From contig JAIUSX010000117.1 in NCBI GenBank assembly GCA_026573805.1, forward strand, positions 7,688,001 to 7,752,000: DNA of 64,000 nt, written 5' to 3'. This document shows, piece after piece, positions 33,594-44,516 of this stretch. The first letter of the stretch is position 1. The number at the start of each line of letters is the position of its first letter. A program made the translations under genes and the position numbers. The DNA is from Hesperophylax magnus. Lineage: Eukaryota > Arthropoda > Insecta > Trichoptera > Limnephilidae. The notes under the pieces were generated by a model. That model had not been told where the DNA came from, searched no databases, and saw only the letters and a list, made by a program, of their open reading frames with translations.

Positions 33594-34860
33594 TTATTTT
33601 GATTTCTGTGTCCTTGGTCGAAGGCGCTCTTTCCAGTTCCCCGACGTTGAAGCCACGGGTTCACTGGAGCTGGAAGGAAAAAGACAGTAACCCGTTAGAT
33701 CGTCATCCGAAACAAAGTCGGAGACATCGTACTCATCGAACGATAGCCTCTTCGTCTCAGACCCACGGATTAAAATACTAGGGTTCTTTTCCCATGATAC
33801 ACACAGTGTTGACAACTGATCAAAATGTCTTTCCAAAAATGAGTTTTTCATTTAATTTAACTTCAATTAAATATAGTTTTTTCCACAATCATTTATGTAC
33901 TTTCCCTGGTACACACTTATCATTGTTTTGGTCTCTAAAATCCCTGACCATAACTTCCTTTAAAATAGAATTTCTGATTTTTCTGACATTTTGACATTCT
34001 CATTCTGGTATCCTCATCAATCATATTTTTCTTTACTTTCCCCCTCTAGGTATAAAGTTATTCTAATTTGACCTTAACCTTCTACCAAACATTACAACTG
34101 ATGGCTCTAACCCTGTTGTACGGTGTGGTGCATTCCTATAATCTATGAGAAAATATTTTAACTTCTCATTATAACCTGACTGAAATTTTTTTCTTACAAA
34201 ATTTTCTTTAAAGTTTTTTTACACGTTTTAACTGCATTCTCTGCCAACTCATTAGGTTGAGATGATTAATATGTGTTGTTAAATGTTTAATGCCATTTAA
34301 CTCGCAAAACTGTTTAAAGTCTGTTGACATGAAGGCTGCTCCATTATCAGAAACTAAGGTTTGTACACTACCGAAATAACTGAATAATCTCTTTAAGATT
34401 TTAATGGTATTATCTGAGTTAGGTGAATTTACTTCCACGCAATCCAACCATTTTGAGGTTGAATCTATAATTACCAAAAAAATATTTATTTCCGATAGGC
34501 CCTACGTAATCTATATGGACCCTACTCCAAATTTCTTCCGTTATCGGCCATGGAGTTAACTGATTCTTAGGTTGTGATGATTGAATCTCCGCACAACGTT
34601 CACAATCTCTAACTAAAAGTTCAATTTGACTGTCTATACTCGGCCACCAAAAATATCCTCTAGCTATCCCTTTCATCTTGGCAATACCTAGATGAGATCT
34701 ATGCAATAGGATTAATATGTTATCCCTTAAACTTATTGGAATTACTAACATATGGTTCCAGAAAATACAATCATCCATTATTGATAAATTGTTCCTTTTT
34801 ATCCAATAAATCCATTTGGAATCATCCTGTTCTAAGAAAAAAATATCTCTAATAATAATT
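33594..34860 (-). pseudogene. Ty3/gypsy pol remnant: integrase and C-terminal tail
   Basis: 34778-34419 encodes the integrase zinc-binding region (LHRSHLGIAKMKG, FWWPSIDSQIE, CERC) and the start of the catalytic core with HIDYVGPI. 34477-34208 carries VIIDSTSKWLD and LVSDNGAAF, which hold the first core strands and the second acidic residue. The third is lost in a frameshift near 34255. 33851-33594, ending in ERLRPRTQKSK, is probably the C-terminal tail. Protease, RT and RNase H are absent, so the element is truncated at about 34860. Confidence 0.78.
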
Positions 34861-34959
34861 TATCCGTATTAGATTCCGCTTTAACTTCCTCAACATCTAT
34901 TGGCATCTCGCTATAATTTTTGAATAAACACAAATTTTTTGTGTAAGTAGTTGTAAATA

Positions 34960-35705
34960 GTTGCTGACGAATTATCCAGAATTGACGACATCGAGACAAC
35001 TATAAACTATGCCGAGTTGGCAAAAGATCAAGAAACCGACCAAGAGGTGAAAAAATATCTTCAGGAAGGATCGTCTCTACAACTTAAAAAGGTCATAATA
35101 CCTAACACGAACACATCTATGTACTGTGACGTGTCAACTGGAAAATCAAGACCATTTATTACGACAAGATTTCGAAGAGCCGCTTTTGACACGATACATC
35201 ACCTTTCTCACACGGGAATAAAAGCCACTACCAAACTCATAACACAGCGTTATGTCTGGCCTTCCATTAAAGCAGATTGTAAGAGATAGAAGAAGCATGA
35301 AGCTGTCTACCCTGTCAGCTTAACAAAGCAACGCGACACGTAAATGCTCTATATGGCAACTTCCCACTGAATTCAGCAAGATTCGAACACGTCCACATCG
35401 ATATCGTTATTATGCCAATGTCAGAAGCACATAGCTATTGCTTGACGTGGGTAGACCGATTCACAAGATGGCCTGAGGCTTTCCCTATCAAAGATTAAGA
35501 AGCGGAAACGGTCGCCCGCACATTCTACGAGGGGTGGATTACCCGTTTTGGCGCACCAATCCGTACAACTACCGACCAAGGAAAACAATTTGAATTTAAA
35601 TTATTCAAACAACTCAACCACTTGGCAGGGACGAAACAAATTCACACGACGGCCTATCACCTTGCGGTAAACGGCATGGTTGAGAGGCTACACCGGCAGC
35701 CCAAG
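34960..35705 (+). pseudogene. Second Ty3/gypsy pol remnant: RNase H end and integrase
   Basis: Opposite strand to the previous fragment and a different family. ADELSRID (the RNase H/integrase linker) is followed by 35017-35289 with FDTIHHLSHTGIKATTKLI and YVWPSIKADC of the zinc-binding region. Beyond a stop at 35287 the core can still be read in broken frames: HVHIDIV, the VDRFTRWPEAFPIK segment, TTDQGKQFE and NGMVERLHRQ, which keep the three acidic positions. Stops at 35287, 35338 and 35496 make it dead. It ends abruptly at a tandem array. Confidence 0.78.
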
Positions 35706-35713
35706 CAAACCAA

Positions 35714-36000
35714 ACCTAACCTAACCTATATCCTAATAATAATCCAACCTAACCTATAATAATCGAACCTAACCTACAATAATCCAACCTTACCTAACCT
35801 AACCTATAATAATCCAACCTAACCTAACCTATAATAATCCAACATAACCTAACCTATAATAATCCAACCTAACTTAACCTAACCTATAATAATCCAACCT
35901 AACCTAACCTATAATATCCAATCTAACCTAACCTCACCTAAATCCTAATAATAAACCAACCTAACCTATAATAATCCAACCTAACCTATAATAACCTCAC
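35714..36000. repeat. CCTAA-rich tandem array, unit about 20-30 bp
   Basis: Units of AACCTAACCTATAATAATCC with variable numbers of CCTAA words, about a dozen copies. The CCTAACCTAA words are the complement of the insect telomere repeat TTAGG. The array starts right at the broken end of the gypsy fragment. Confidence 0.92.
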
Positions 36001-36690
36001 CTTTTTTAATTTTTCTATTTTATATAACATACCTAAATATCTTTATTTTATTTTTCGAGTTTGGCTAAAACAGTACCTACCTAGTATTTGCATGTGGTAA
36101 AAAATCTTGCCACTCGTATCAGGAATACCAACAAAAGAAAATGTCAACAGAAACCATTTCAGCTGTCATCCCATACAACGAAAGCGAATTTTCATTTTAC
36201 GTAATTAAAAATTAAAATGCTATACTTAAAAATTTCACAAATGCAGTCAGATTCCTTTTATAGTAATTAAGGTAAACAGAAGGTTTTATTTAAAAATATT
36301 TCGTATTATCCGTGTCCAGCGATTCCGAATAATTACCAGGGAAAATATTCGGAATACAATTTTTTTCTTTATTTTCTTTTATCAATATGTTTTAATGTGA
36401 GTACTGCGGAAGATTCCCGGGTATTCCTATTCCTAGGGTATGTCGTGAGGCTGACAGATACCTACAGTGAAAGGAGATGAAGAATGTGAAGGTTGGGACG
36501 TGCTACCTAACTATTCAGATCTATTGATACTTGGTTGATAAAAATAACACGCTTATTATTGTGATAAATGTGTATTTTTAATTTTAGTGTATATCGAATA
36601 ATTTGAACAGAGTTTTAAAAAAATAGCAATTTTTTAATATATTTTATTAATATCGTATTAAAAAAAATAACCCCCTTACTAATAAACGTG
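36001..36690. other. Intergenic stretch with a dispersed repeat near 36400-36530
   Basis: No gene. 36400-36530 (GTATGTCGTGAGGCTGACAG, CTAACTATTCAGATCTA) is a distant relative of the repeats at 13430 and 14360. Confidence 0.5.
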
Positions 36691-36856
36691 TTTTAAATTT
36701 TACACAACTGATTAACAACCATTTATGAATTATTTAATAAATATATTTGTACAGCGCCTTTGAGATGATTTTTTGCGAAAACGGCGCTATATAAATTAGC
36801 CAATTATTATTATTATTATCAATGGTTGTTTATCAGTTGTAAAAAAATTTAAAAAG
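36691..36856. repeat. Inverted repeat flanking a LINE 3'-end fragment
   Basis: TTACACAACTGATTAACAAC at about 36698-36717 is mirrored by GTTGTTTATCAGTTGTAA near 36826-36843. Between them are AACGGCGCTATATAAAT and an (ATT)n run, the style of some LINE 3' termini. Confidence 0.6.
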
Positions 36857-36954
36857 CTTATAAGTAAGGTCCTTAGAATTTACATACTATGATTTTTACA
36901 GATAATTATGTACTACGGCCTCGCTGGAACATCTCTAGTCAGAATACAATATAT

Positions 36955-37217
36955 AATTTGCCACATTATACAATAAAATCATAACCGAAAATGGGTTCGT
37001 AAGTAGGATATTTTGAACTCTAAAGCAGTTTTCATAGGCCTTATACATTATTTTTTTCTGGGCTTATAAAAAGACTTATCTAAAAAATACTCGATTATTT
37101 CAAAGGCCAAGATGTATTCTACTCGCAGTATTTAATTAAAGCATCTGAAACATTTCTAGGCGACCAAATTTTCAAACCAAAAACACATGATTTTGCATTA
37201 CTACGTATGGCATCGCC
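36955..37217 (-). mobile_element. MITE, TTAA-flanked family, copy 3 (half element)
   Basis: Inverted relative to copy 1; ends CTACGTATGGCATCGCC then TTAG. About the first 263 bp of the family consensus remain and the other end is missing. Confidence 0.85.
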
Positions 37218-37221
37218 TTAG

Positions 37222-38181
37222 TAAAAATGTTCGTATTTCAGACTGGTATATCAGAAATGGATACTTGTCATATTTTGATGGGTTTTAATTCTGACGTAAG
37301 TAAAATATATAGTGATTTGCTTGAGGAATCAACTTCTTAGAAAAGGAGCGTAGTGAAATTGAAAATCATTTAGCATTAAATATGGCATTCCAAGAACAAC
37401 ACTAATCTATTTATAAAAGACGTGTATGAATTTTATACAAATCTAGAGTTTTATTCCCGAGATAAATGAAATTTTGCGCACATGACCTTCACAACAAGAG
37501 AAAGGTCACTGCAAAACGGTCAAACTCTGCGTAGTCATTTTAAACATAAAACGTTGGTAAACTGTGTCATAACAGAATGTGAAAGTTGTGTTACTCATTA
37601 AAATAGGAGAAAAAATACACACTCTCACAATAGCACGTGCCGGGGTATAACTAGATATGATTTTGGTAGAGCTCATGGTGAAATACTCCCTTTTATATAC
37701 GAGGCTTAAAGGCAAAACTACAACTTTCTCAATACACTAATATCAATGTATGTAGGAATGTTGCTTCAGTTGGTAAAATCTTAATATGAGTTATACATGT
37801 CAGACATTGCTGAAATATCGGTAGCTGAGCATAGAACTCACCGGCAAGACGGGCCAGTAAGTTAACAACAATAGGCAGTACAGATCTTGAGGACAAAAAT
37901 TTTCCGGCAAGGTTTTTCCGTAAAAAGTTGCTATTTTATCAGAGCTTTTAGCCTATGTGATTAAGCTTCCAAAATCCTCAACCAACTCAGGTAAATATCG
38001 CATTTGAATCAACAGTGCTTCTGATTCTTACAGCAAATTTGTGAGCAGTGGGTTGTAATGTCTTCGGGTTTGTAATATCTTCTCATGGTGGACTTACAAA
38101 GTGCAAATGAACTATTTAATATCCTGCCCATCGATTTATTTTGTTCAATATCTGTATTTGAACAATCTTGTGTACTTCTAG
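37222..38181. other. Non-coding stretch upstream of exon A
   Basis: 37440-37500 (GAAATTTTGCGCACATGACC, CACAACAAGAGAAAG) belongs to the Helitron-like repeat of 21.9-22.3 kb. No coding exon is recognised. The sequence just before 38182 is TGTACTTCTAG, a plausible acceptor. Confidence 0.45.
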
Positions 38182-38328
38182 TTTTCCGGCGCTGCGAAGG
38201 AAGAGGCGAAGCAGACGGGAGAGCGCATCAAAAACCTACTAAATCACTATCATGGGATAGAGAGCGTCACCATTGAACTCAGTGGTGATGATTCATCTCG
38301 GGATACAAGAGTCATTAAAAGCATTAGG
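38182..38328 (+). CDS. Exon A of an unidentified gene
   Basis: Acceptor CTTCTAG before 38182 and donor GTAATT after 38328 bound 49 complete codons, open only in this frame because the acceptor itself supplies a stop upstream. The peptide starts FSGAAKEEAKQTGERIKNLL and ends DTRVIKSIR. It is hydrophilic and helix-prone, and its base composition is more GC-rich than its surroundings. Exon B (40667-40727) continues it in phase 0. I do not recognise the family. The gene probably extends beyond the window segments examined, since no start or stop was found. Confidence 0.5.
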
Positions 38329-38464
38329 GTAATTATTTTAATGTTATGTCTTCAATTCTTCTCTCCAAATAAGAATCCGATCGAGTTTTGAATCGGTTTA
38401 TGTTTGATTTTGAGTGTCCGTGGAGATTTGTATGTTGGTGAAGATTTCTTGGATGCCAGGGTAA

Positions 38465-38960
38465 CTATAACGTCCAGATAAAAAATTGAAAGTCTCCATC
38501 AAGTCACTTCTTTCTCTCCTTTATTTTAACGTTGATAATCTTTGTTACTTGATTCCATCTTTAAATTGCCTGTCTTTTAAAGTTCTTGGTATTTTTGTAA
38601 ATCGTCTCTGCAATAGATCTACGTCTTTCGCAAAATATGGACTCCATATTTAGAAAGCATATTTCAGGAGAGGTGGCACATATATTTTATACATTTTTAA
38701 CATCTAGTCCGGTGTTAGGTCAAGGAAGGCTTTTCGGATTAAATTTATCACGTTTGCTCTTTTGACAATCCCAGAGATATATATGCCTTTTCAAGTTTTC
38801 TGATATTGTAACGTCTACGGTATGATAACAGGTCTTGTTGAAAAGGTCACTGCTTTCTGAGGTGTTCCATTAGTTTGTATGCAAGCTTAGGTTTAGTTTT
38901 TCCAATATGTAGGACAGTGCATTTTTCAACATTTAGTTTTAGAAGCCAATCCCTGATGTA
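38465..38960 (-). pseudogene. CR1-like LINE reverse transcriptase remnant
   Basis: On the minus strand RDWLLKLNVEKCTVLHIGK (the RT segment after the active site) is followed, in shifting frames, by VKRANVINLIRKAFL, KYAF*IWSPYF and DLLQRRFTKIPRTLKDR, the thumb and RVQ-RF motifs. It lies in the intron between exons A and B and is old, with several frameshifts. Confidence 0.75.
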
Positions 38961-39274
38961 TGGCAGGAAGGCGTGGAACTGGCAGAGGAAGGATGAAAGT
39001 AGACTGAATGCTGAAGAAATGAGATCCCTGTGTGTTAAAATTATGCATGTCCGTGTTATAAATGTGGATATCAGAATCAAATGCAGGGTTGATGTAAAGA
39101 TAATGACTAAGGTTAGGAAAGGGCAAGATAGGATAGTTTGGATGGTTTGTATATGGCGTAAAAGTGAATGTTAAAAAAAGTCAGGGATGCCCGAGGAAAA
39201 TATTTAACAAACAAGTGGATCAAATACTTGAGTCGGTTCATGTCAAGAGTCAGAATAACAGAAGAAGCCAAACT

Positions 39275-39440
39275 GCGGCTGGCGCTAGTAAAAATTTGGC
39301 GACCTTTGTCAGTAGACGCCTAGTTAGGTGATCACTGTAATTAATTATATTCGGATGAATAGTATTTTTGTGTAGCGCCGTTTTTATGAAAAATAATCTC
39401 AATGGTGATGTATGAGGACTGTTAGGTATAAGGTATTGTC
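39275..39440 (-). mobile_element. hAT-like MITE, degenerate inverted copy
   Basis: GGTGATCACTGTAAT, TATTCGGATGA and TGTGTAGCGCCGTTTTTAT are the complement of the interior of the MITE at 9079-9320. The ends are not preserved. Confidence 0.7.
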
Positions 39441-40179
39441 AGCGCCTGTATAATTTAATATAATCAATAATAATATAATTTATTAATTAATTAATTTACC
39501 ATTTGTTATTTCGGCTACTGGCATTATACCTAGCTCTCTCATTAAAAAATTAGGCGTATTAGATCTACCAAAAAAATCATATGTAAAGATGCAAAAGTCG
39601 GTCATTTTGAATACATGTAGGATAACGAAAGATTTTTTAAATATTTATGTTGAGGGATCTGTAGGATTTATAGGCCCTGTTAGGAGTTCTACCAAGCCGA
39701 ACACTCTGATATGAAAATATCTGGAGTCGGTGAATTATTTTCCCATTTGATCTCTGGTGGGTTGACGTGTTGTTCTTGTATGTATTTTGCTTATATAATG
39801 CACTTGCATAATGTTGATTGACTAGATGATAATTTGTGGAAAAGTGTGTGGAAGGGTTTAGTTTTTCCAAGGGGAAGATATAACCCGGACATAAAATCGG
39901 AAAAAAAATTTTTTTCATGGTAGGAAAGGTGAGATTATTTTTTTAGTAATTACCATTAAGTAATAATTGCCAAACTTGCCTCTAAAATCGTGAAAAATCT
40001 AATTCTTTTTTATCCCATATTTTATAATTTAAAACACAAATACATAAAATAGCACATATCTGTACTAGAAATTTTCTACCCCTTTATATGTATAAAAAAA
40101 ATCAGCTTGCTATTAGTAAGTATTTTGGCCTCAAATCCTAATGCAAGTATGAAAAGTGTTGCGCAACCGTTCCCCTTAG

Positions 40180-40641
40180 GGCGATGCACTACGTCGTGTA
40201 ATATTTTAAATCGAGCCGCTATCAATAACACCCCTTACGTAGATGGCGATAAGGTTTAAATTCCCGCTTAACACCATCCGCCTGTTTTGATTTATGCAAG
40301 AAAAAAATGCCTTTTATTTTATTTTGTGGATGTTCAGGCATAAATATTTAATTTTTTCCCGATCATTTTATAAATAACTTAATTTGCCACATTATACAAT
40401 AAAATCATAACCGAAAATCGGTTCGTAAGTAGGAGATTTTTAACTTTAAAGCAGTTTTCATAGGCCTTATAAATTATTTTTTTTTGGGCTTATAACAAGA
40501 CAAGTAAAAAATACTCGATTGTGTTAAAGGCCAAGATGTATTCTACTCGCAGTATTTAATTAAAGCATCTGAAACATTTCTAGGCGACCAAATTTTCAAA
40601 CCAAAAACACATGATTTTGCATTACTACGTAGTGCATCGTC
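40180..40641 (-). mobile_element. MITE, TTAA-flanked family, copy 4, next to exon B
   Basis: Begins GGCGATGCACTACGTCG after TTAG (40176-40179) and ends TACGTAGTGCATCGTC before TTAA (40642-40645). Orientation is opposite to copy 1. It lies in an intron and ends 24 bases before the AG acceptor of exon B. Confidence 0.88.
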
Positions 40642-40666
40642 TTAATTTGTGATCATTTTTTTTCAG

Positions 40667-40727
40667 GTTATAACGAGCAAAGTGGATAAGTGTATTGACA
40701 AAATTGTTGACTTAATCCTGGGCCCAG
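40667..40727 (+). CDS. Exon B of an unidentified gene
   Basis: The acceptor TTTTTTTTCAG (to 40666) and donor GTACTT (from 40728) bound 61 bases. They encode VITSKVDKCIDKIVDLILGP in the phase left by exon A and end in phase 1. The pyrimidine tract is strong. A paralogous stretch at 43560-43735 lacks this exon. The product is not recognised. Confidence 0.5.
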
Positions 40728-40880
40728 GTACTTGTTACATTATTAGTTACTAGTAGAAATGACGTGTTTGTTTCGATAACGCGAAATTATTCGTTTATGC
40801 GCGATAAACGCGAATTTTTCTGCTTTTACAAGAATAACGCGAAAATCACCTTTTTCGGGAAACTTATTTTTCAAAGCATT

Positions 40881-41617
40881 TTTTTTCACACGTAAAACGT
40901 ATAAAAATATCATGAAGTAGGTATACAACCCAACTAACATTTATTTCACACGTTATAATATATAACGTATAATAATATCATGAAGTAGGTATACAACCCA
41001 ACTAACATTTTATTTCACACGTATAATATATAACGTATAATAATATCATGAAGTAGGTATACAACCCAACTAACATTTTATTTCACACGTATAATAATAT
41101 CATGAAGTAGTTATACAACCCGACTAACATTTTATTTCACACGTATAATATATAACGTATAATAATATCATGAAGTAGGTATACAACCCAACTAACATTT
41201 TATTTCACACGTATAATATATATAACATATAATAATATCATGAAGTAGGTATACAATCCAACTAACATTTTATTTCACACGTATAATATATAACGTGTAA
41301 TAATATCACGAAGTAGGTATACAACCCAACTAACATTTTATTTCACACGTATAATGTATATAACGTATAATAATATCATGAAGTAGGTATACAACCCAAC
41401 TAACATTTTATTTCACACGTATAATATATAACGTATAATAATATCATGAAGTAGGTATACAACCAAACTAACATTTTATTTCACACGTATAATATATAAC
41501 GTATAATAATATCATGAAGTAGGTATACAACCAAACTAACATTTTATTTCACACGTATAATATATAACGTATAATAATATCATGAAGTAGGTATACAACC
41601 AAACTAACATTTTATTT
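40881..41617. repeat. 68-bp tandem array, about 11 units
   Basis: The unit contains TTTATTTCACACGTATAATA, AATATCATGAAGTAGG and TATACAACCCAACTAACAT; the period is 68 bp (41401, 41469, 41537). It starts in the intron about 150 bases after exon B. A single diverged unit with the same left flank is found at 43690-43735. Confidence 0.95.
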
Positions 41618-41619
41618 TA

Positions 41620-42460
41620 AGCTTCTAGACTTAGGAAGAGTCGAAAGCGAACTTATGATGACCAACAGATAAATAAAAATGTTCTGTACTCACATTTATT
41701 CATTGCTATTGGCAGTTAAATAAAAAATTCCTACCATGCATCTGATTGATACAACGCGATTGATAATTTTTGTGATTTATAATTTTTATACAATATGTTT
41801 TCATGTACCTTGTTTATATTTTTTTCATCGTTTCCAATGACTTTATAGCACTTTTTCAAAGTGTGTTGAATTGTCACTGTGTTGAGTTATCATGGAACCA
41901 TTATTTCATGTTTTATAAACGAAACGTCTATTAATAAAAAAATATTATCTTTTCGTTCTTTATTTGCTGTGTTTTTAATACCTGTAGTGACATCTATTGA
42001 ACATTTATTGTACTAATTAGACGTTTAAGTCCCAATGGTTTCTTCGTCAGGATATAAATAATAGTTTTTCGTTCGTAAAGTAATGTGTAACGAAAACATA
42101 TCAAATCACATCGCCAAAAGTTAAAGGAAGATTGTCTTCTAATACATTTTTTTTTTTTTTTACGATAGTACATAGTTATTATGATACATGACAATGACTA
42201 GAGAAAATACCGTTTTTATTTTTTGTTCAATGGGTATTTACGTTATTTATTTATTAACGCCCTTTTAGGGGCTTTCACATATGAATAGTAACTATGCATT
42301 ATACATAGATAATACTTACACGTAGTTAAATAGTACATAGTTATTATACATAACTGAACTGCCCCAGTAAGAACGTTTTGATTGAAGAAGAAGTTAATAC
42401 TAATATGAATATCTAAACGAAACACGAAACAGACACATAAAATAAAAAAGATAACAGTCA
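41620..42460. other. Intergenic or intronic stretch, no gene recognised
   Basis: AT-rich. The short frames at 41994-42194 and 42243-42461 carry no motif. Confidence 0.45.
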
Positions 42461-42461
42461 T

Positions 42462-42532
42462 AAGTAGGAATCGAACCCAGAATCTCTTGTCTTATCGGGA
42501 CAGGCGTCTTAATCAACTTGACCATTAGGATC
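42462..42532 (-). mobile_element. tRNA-like SINE head, degenerate
   Basis: Minus strand: A-box-like TGGTCAAGTTGATTAAGACG, an anticodon-like hairpin with loop CCGATAA, and a B box GGGTTCGATTCC. U33 is missing in the loop, so a working tRNA is unlikely; SINE head or tRNA pseudogene. Confidence 0.5.
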
Positions 42533-42539
42533 TATTCAT

Positions 42540-43555
42540 TAAGCGACATATTTATCGATTTCATATTTAAAATTTGAAAATATACAATATTATCTGGCAA
42601 TTAATTTTTCCCTTATTTTTGAAATCTATTATTTTAAAGGGAAATTTAATAAATAAGTACGTGTCAGTACAGTACTTGCAAACAGTTTATATAGATGCTA
42701 TACATATACATTTCACATATATGTATATATGTGGAATGTATATTTATAAGAACACCATACATATGTTACACATAAAGTAGAACATGTCAGTATGATGTAG
42801 TACAAACAGACATTTCACAAACATATCAGTTACATTCACAACCAAGTATTTTTGCCTTGATGCAAGACGGTGAGGTTTTGAAAATATAAAAAAAGGTCTG
42901 TATACGTGTTGGCAGTGCGGTGAAAACGCGCCAACGGTGAATGATACAAATAGTTAGTGCTATGATTGTCACTGTGGAAAAGGTGGTGGAGTCGAGTTGA
43001 TTTAACAGGGATATGAAAATTTATAACACCTAACATTTGAGGGCAGTCTATGAGATTGTTCAGTAATTTACAAAGTATAAGAACAAAGTATAATTATTGG
43101 TTAGGATACGTTAGGTTATTATAGGTTAGGCTATTTACATATAAAAACCTTCCCTTAATACGTTAAATTTAATAAATAACGGGTTTTTTATTTACAATAT
43201 TTTTTATATATAAATTACACATCATTTAAAAAAAAAATTTCATTGTCTATGATATAAAAAAAACTATGATTGTGTTTTTCACTTGTTATGTTGGCAGTGC
43301 CCTACACTACGTAAAAACAAACGCGAACTATGCGAGAACTCGGTGTGTCAAAATGGTGCCCGAATTGGAAAATTTTCTCGTAAATTATTATTTACGTAAA
43401 TAATATTAAATATCAATATTTTTCAAAATCGTAAATGCAAAAAGTTGTTATTTATTGTCATTAGGATGAATCAAATGATTGTTTATTTTTGAATGCGTGT
43501 TAAAAACGGTAGTCGTAGGTAAATATTTACCCAAAATAGTTTTTTTGTGTGAAGT
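42540..43555. other. Intergenic stretch, no gene recognised
   Basis: AT-rich with palindromic ATATGTATATATG near 42720 and a few GGTTAGG words near 43100. No gene. Confidence 0.45.
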
Positions 43556-43559
43556 TACA

Positions 43560-43735
43560 AATAATTGACAAACTTGCCTCTAAAATCGTGAAAAATCGAT
43601 TTCTTTTTTGTTCCATATTTTATAATTTAAACTTATTACATTATTAGTTACTAGCAGAAATTCTCATTTTTCGGGAAACTTGCATATTTTTCACACGTAT
43701 GTAAAATCATAAAGTAGGTAAACAACGCAACTAAC
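43560..43735. repeat. Partial duplicate of 39962-40033 plus 40730-40930
   Basis: AAACTTGCCTCTAAAATCG and the CATATTTTATAATTTAAA block match 39970-40033. Directly after them, ACTTATTACATTATTAGTTA matches 40730-40749, and TTTTTCACACGTATG..AAGTAGGTAAACAAC matches the start of the 68-bp array. About 700 bp present in the first locus, including exon B and MITE copy 4, is absent here. Confidence 0.8.
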
Positions 43736-43924
43736 CTCACCTCGAAAACGCTGCGTACTGTTTAAAAATAGTCATAATAATTTCTTCATATATATATATT
43801 TTTTTTTTTCTTAAAAGAAAGACAAACATTCCCAAGTTACGAATAACCTGACAATATTTGAAAACCTCTTACTACCACCACAGTAAGCTGAAAATGTTGC
43901 TTGTGTTGTGATGGAGAACTTAGC

Positions 43925-43985
43925 CAGCGAAGGAATTGAACACACTACCCAAACGCGATGTCAACTCGGCCACCGACCGGCCAAA
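43925..43985 (-). mobile_element. tRNA-like SINE head, degenerate
   Basis: Minus strand: TGGCCGAGTTGACATCGCG resembles an A box and GTGTTCAATTCC a B box, at tRNA-like spacing. Arms are poorly paired. Confidence 0.4.
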
Positions 43986-43989
43986 TATA

Positions 43990-44514
43990 ATGTTTGTTTT
44001 TTAGTAAAAAACGGCGTTCTGCCACTTTTTTGCTGCAAAATACTAAAATTTTTACACAAAATATAGCTTTTCATAAATATTCCATAAAAATAAATTAATT
44101 CCGACAAAAATAATGTAAATTTCACCAAAAAATAACGCCAATGATTCGTAACATAGCGGCGCCATCTGTGTGTTGTATTACTCGATTCAATATTTTTAAT
44201 GTATTCGTTATTTTAGAATTCAATATTATATCGTCTTTTTCTGTTTTTATATCTAAATAAATAAAACGGATAACTTTGTCTTTGCTAGTCGCACACGGGC
44301 GCCATAATAATAACAAGAAGGGCAGGGGGAATTGCGGAGAGTGGCCCGCACCCACTCCCACCCTCCCACCCTCCTCCAACACTCCTCTGGGAAGACTAGA
44401 AGACAAAAATATTAAAACTGTGAAGAGGAACGAGGAATATCCAATCTTTGTTCTCTTGAAGGCCTAACTTCTTCGTATTATTTACATACAAAACACGAAG
44501 ACAGAATTATAAAA
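43990..44514. other. Intergenic stretch, no gene recognised
   Basis: Includes a C-rich CCCACTCCCACCCTCCCACC tract near 44351. No gene. Confidence 0.45.
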
Positions 44515-44516
44515 TA

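Noticed and set aside
38875..39174. 99-codon plus frame near 39.0 kb
   Set aside because: Its first half is antisense to the minus-strand LINE RT remnant, and the rest has no recognisable motif or splice sites.
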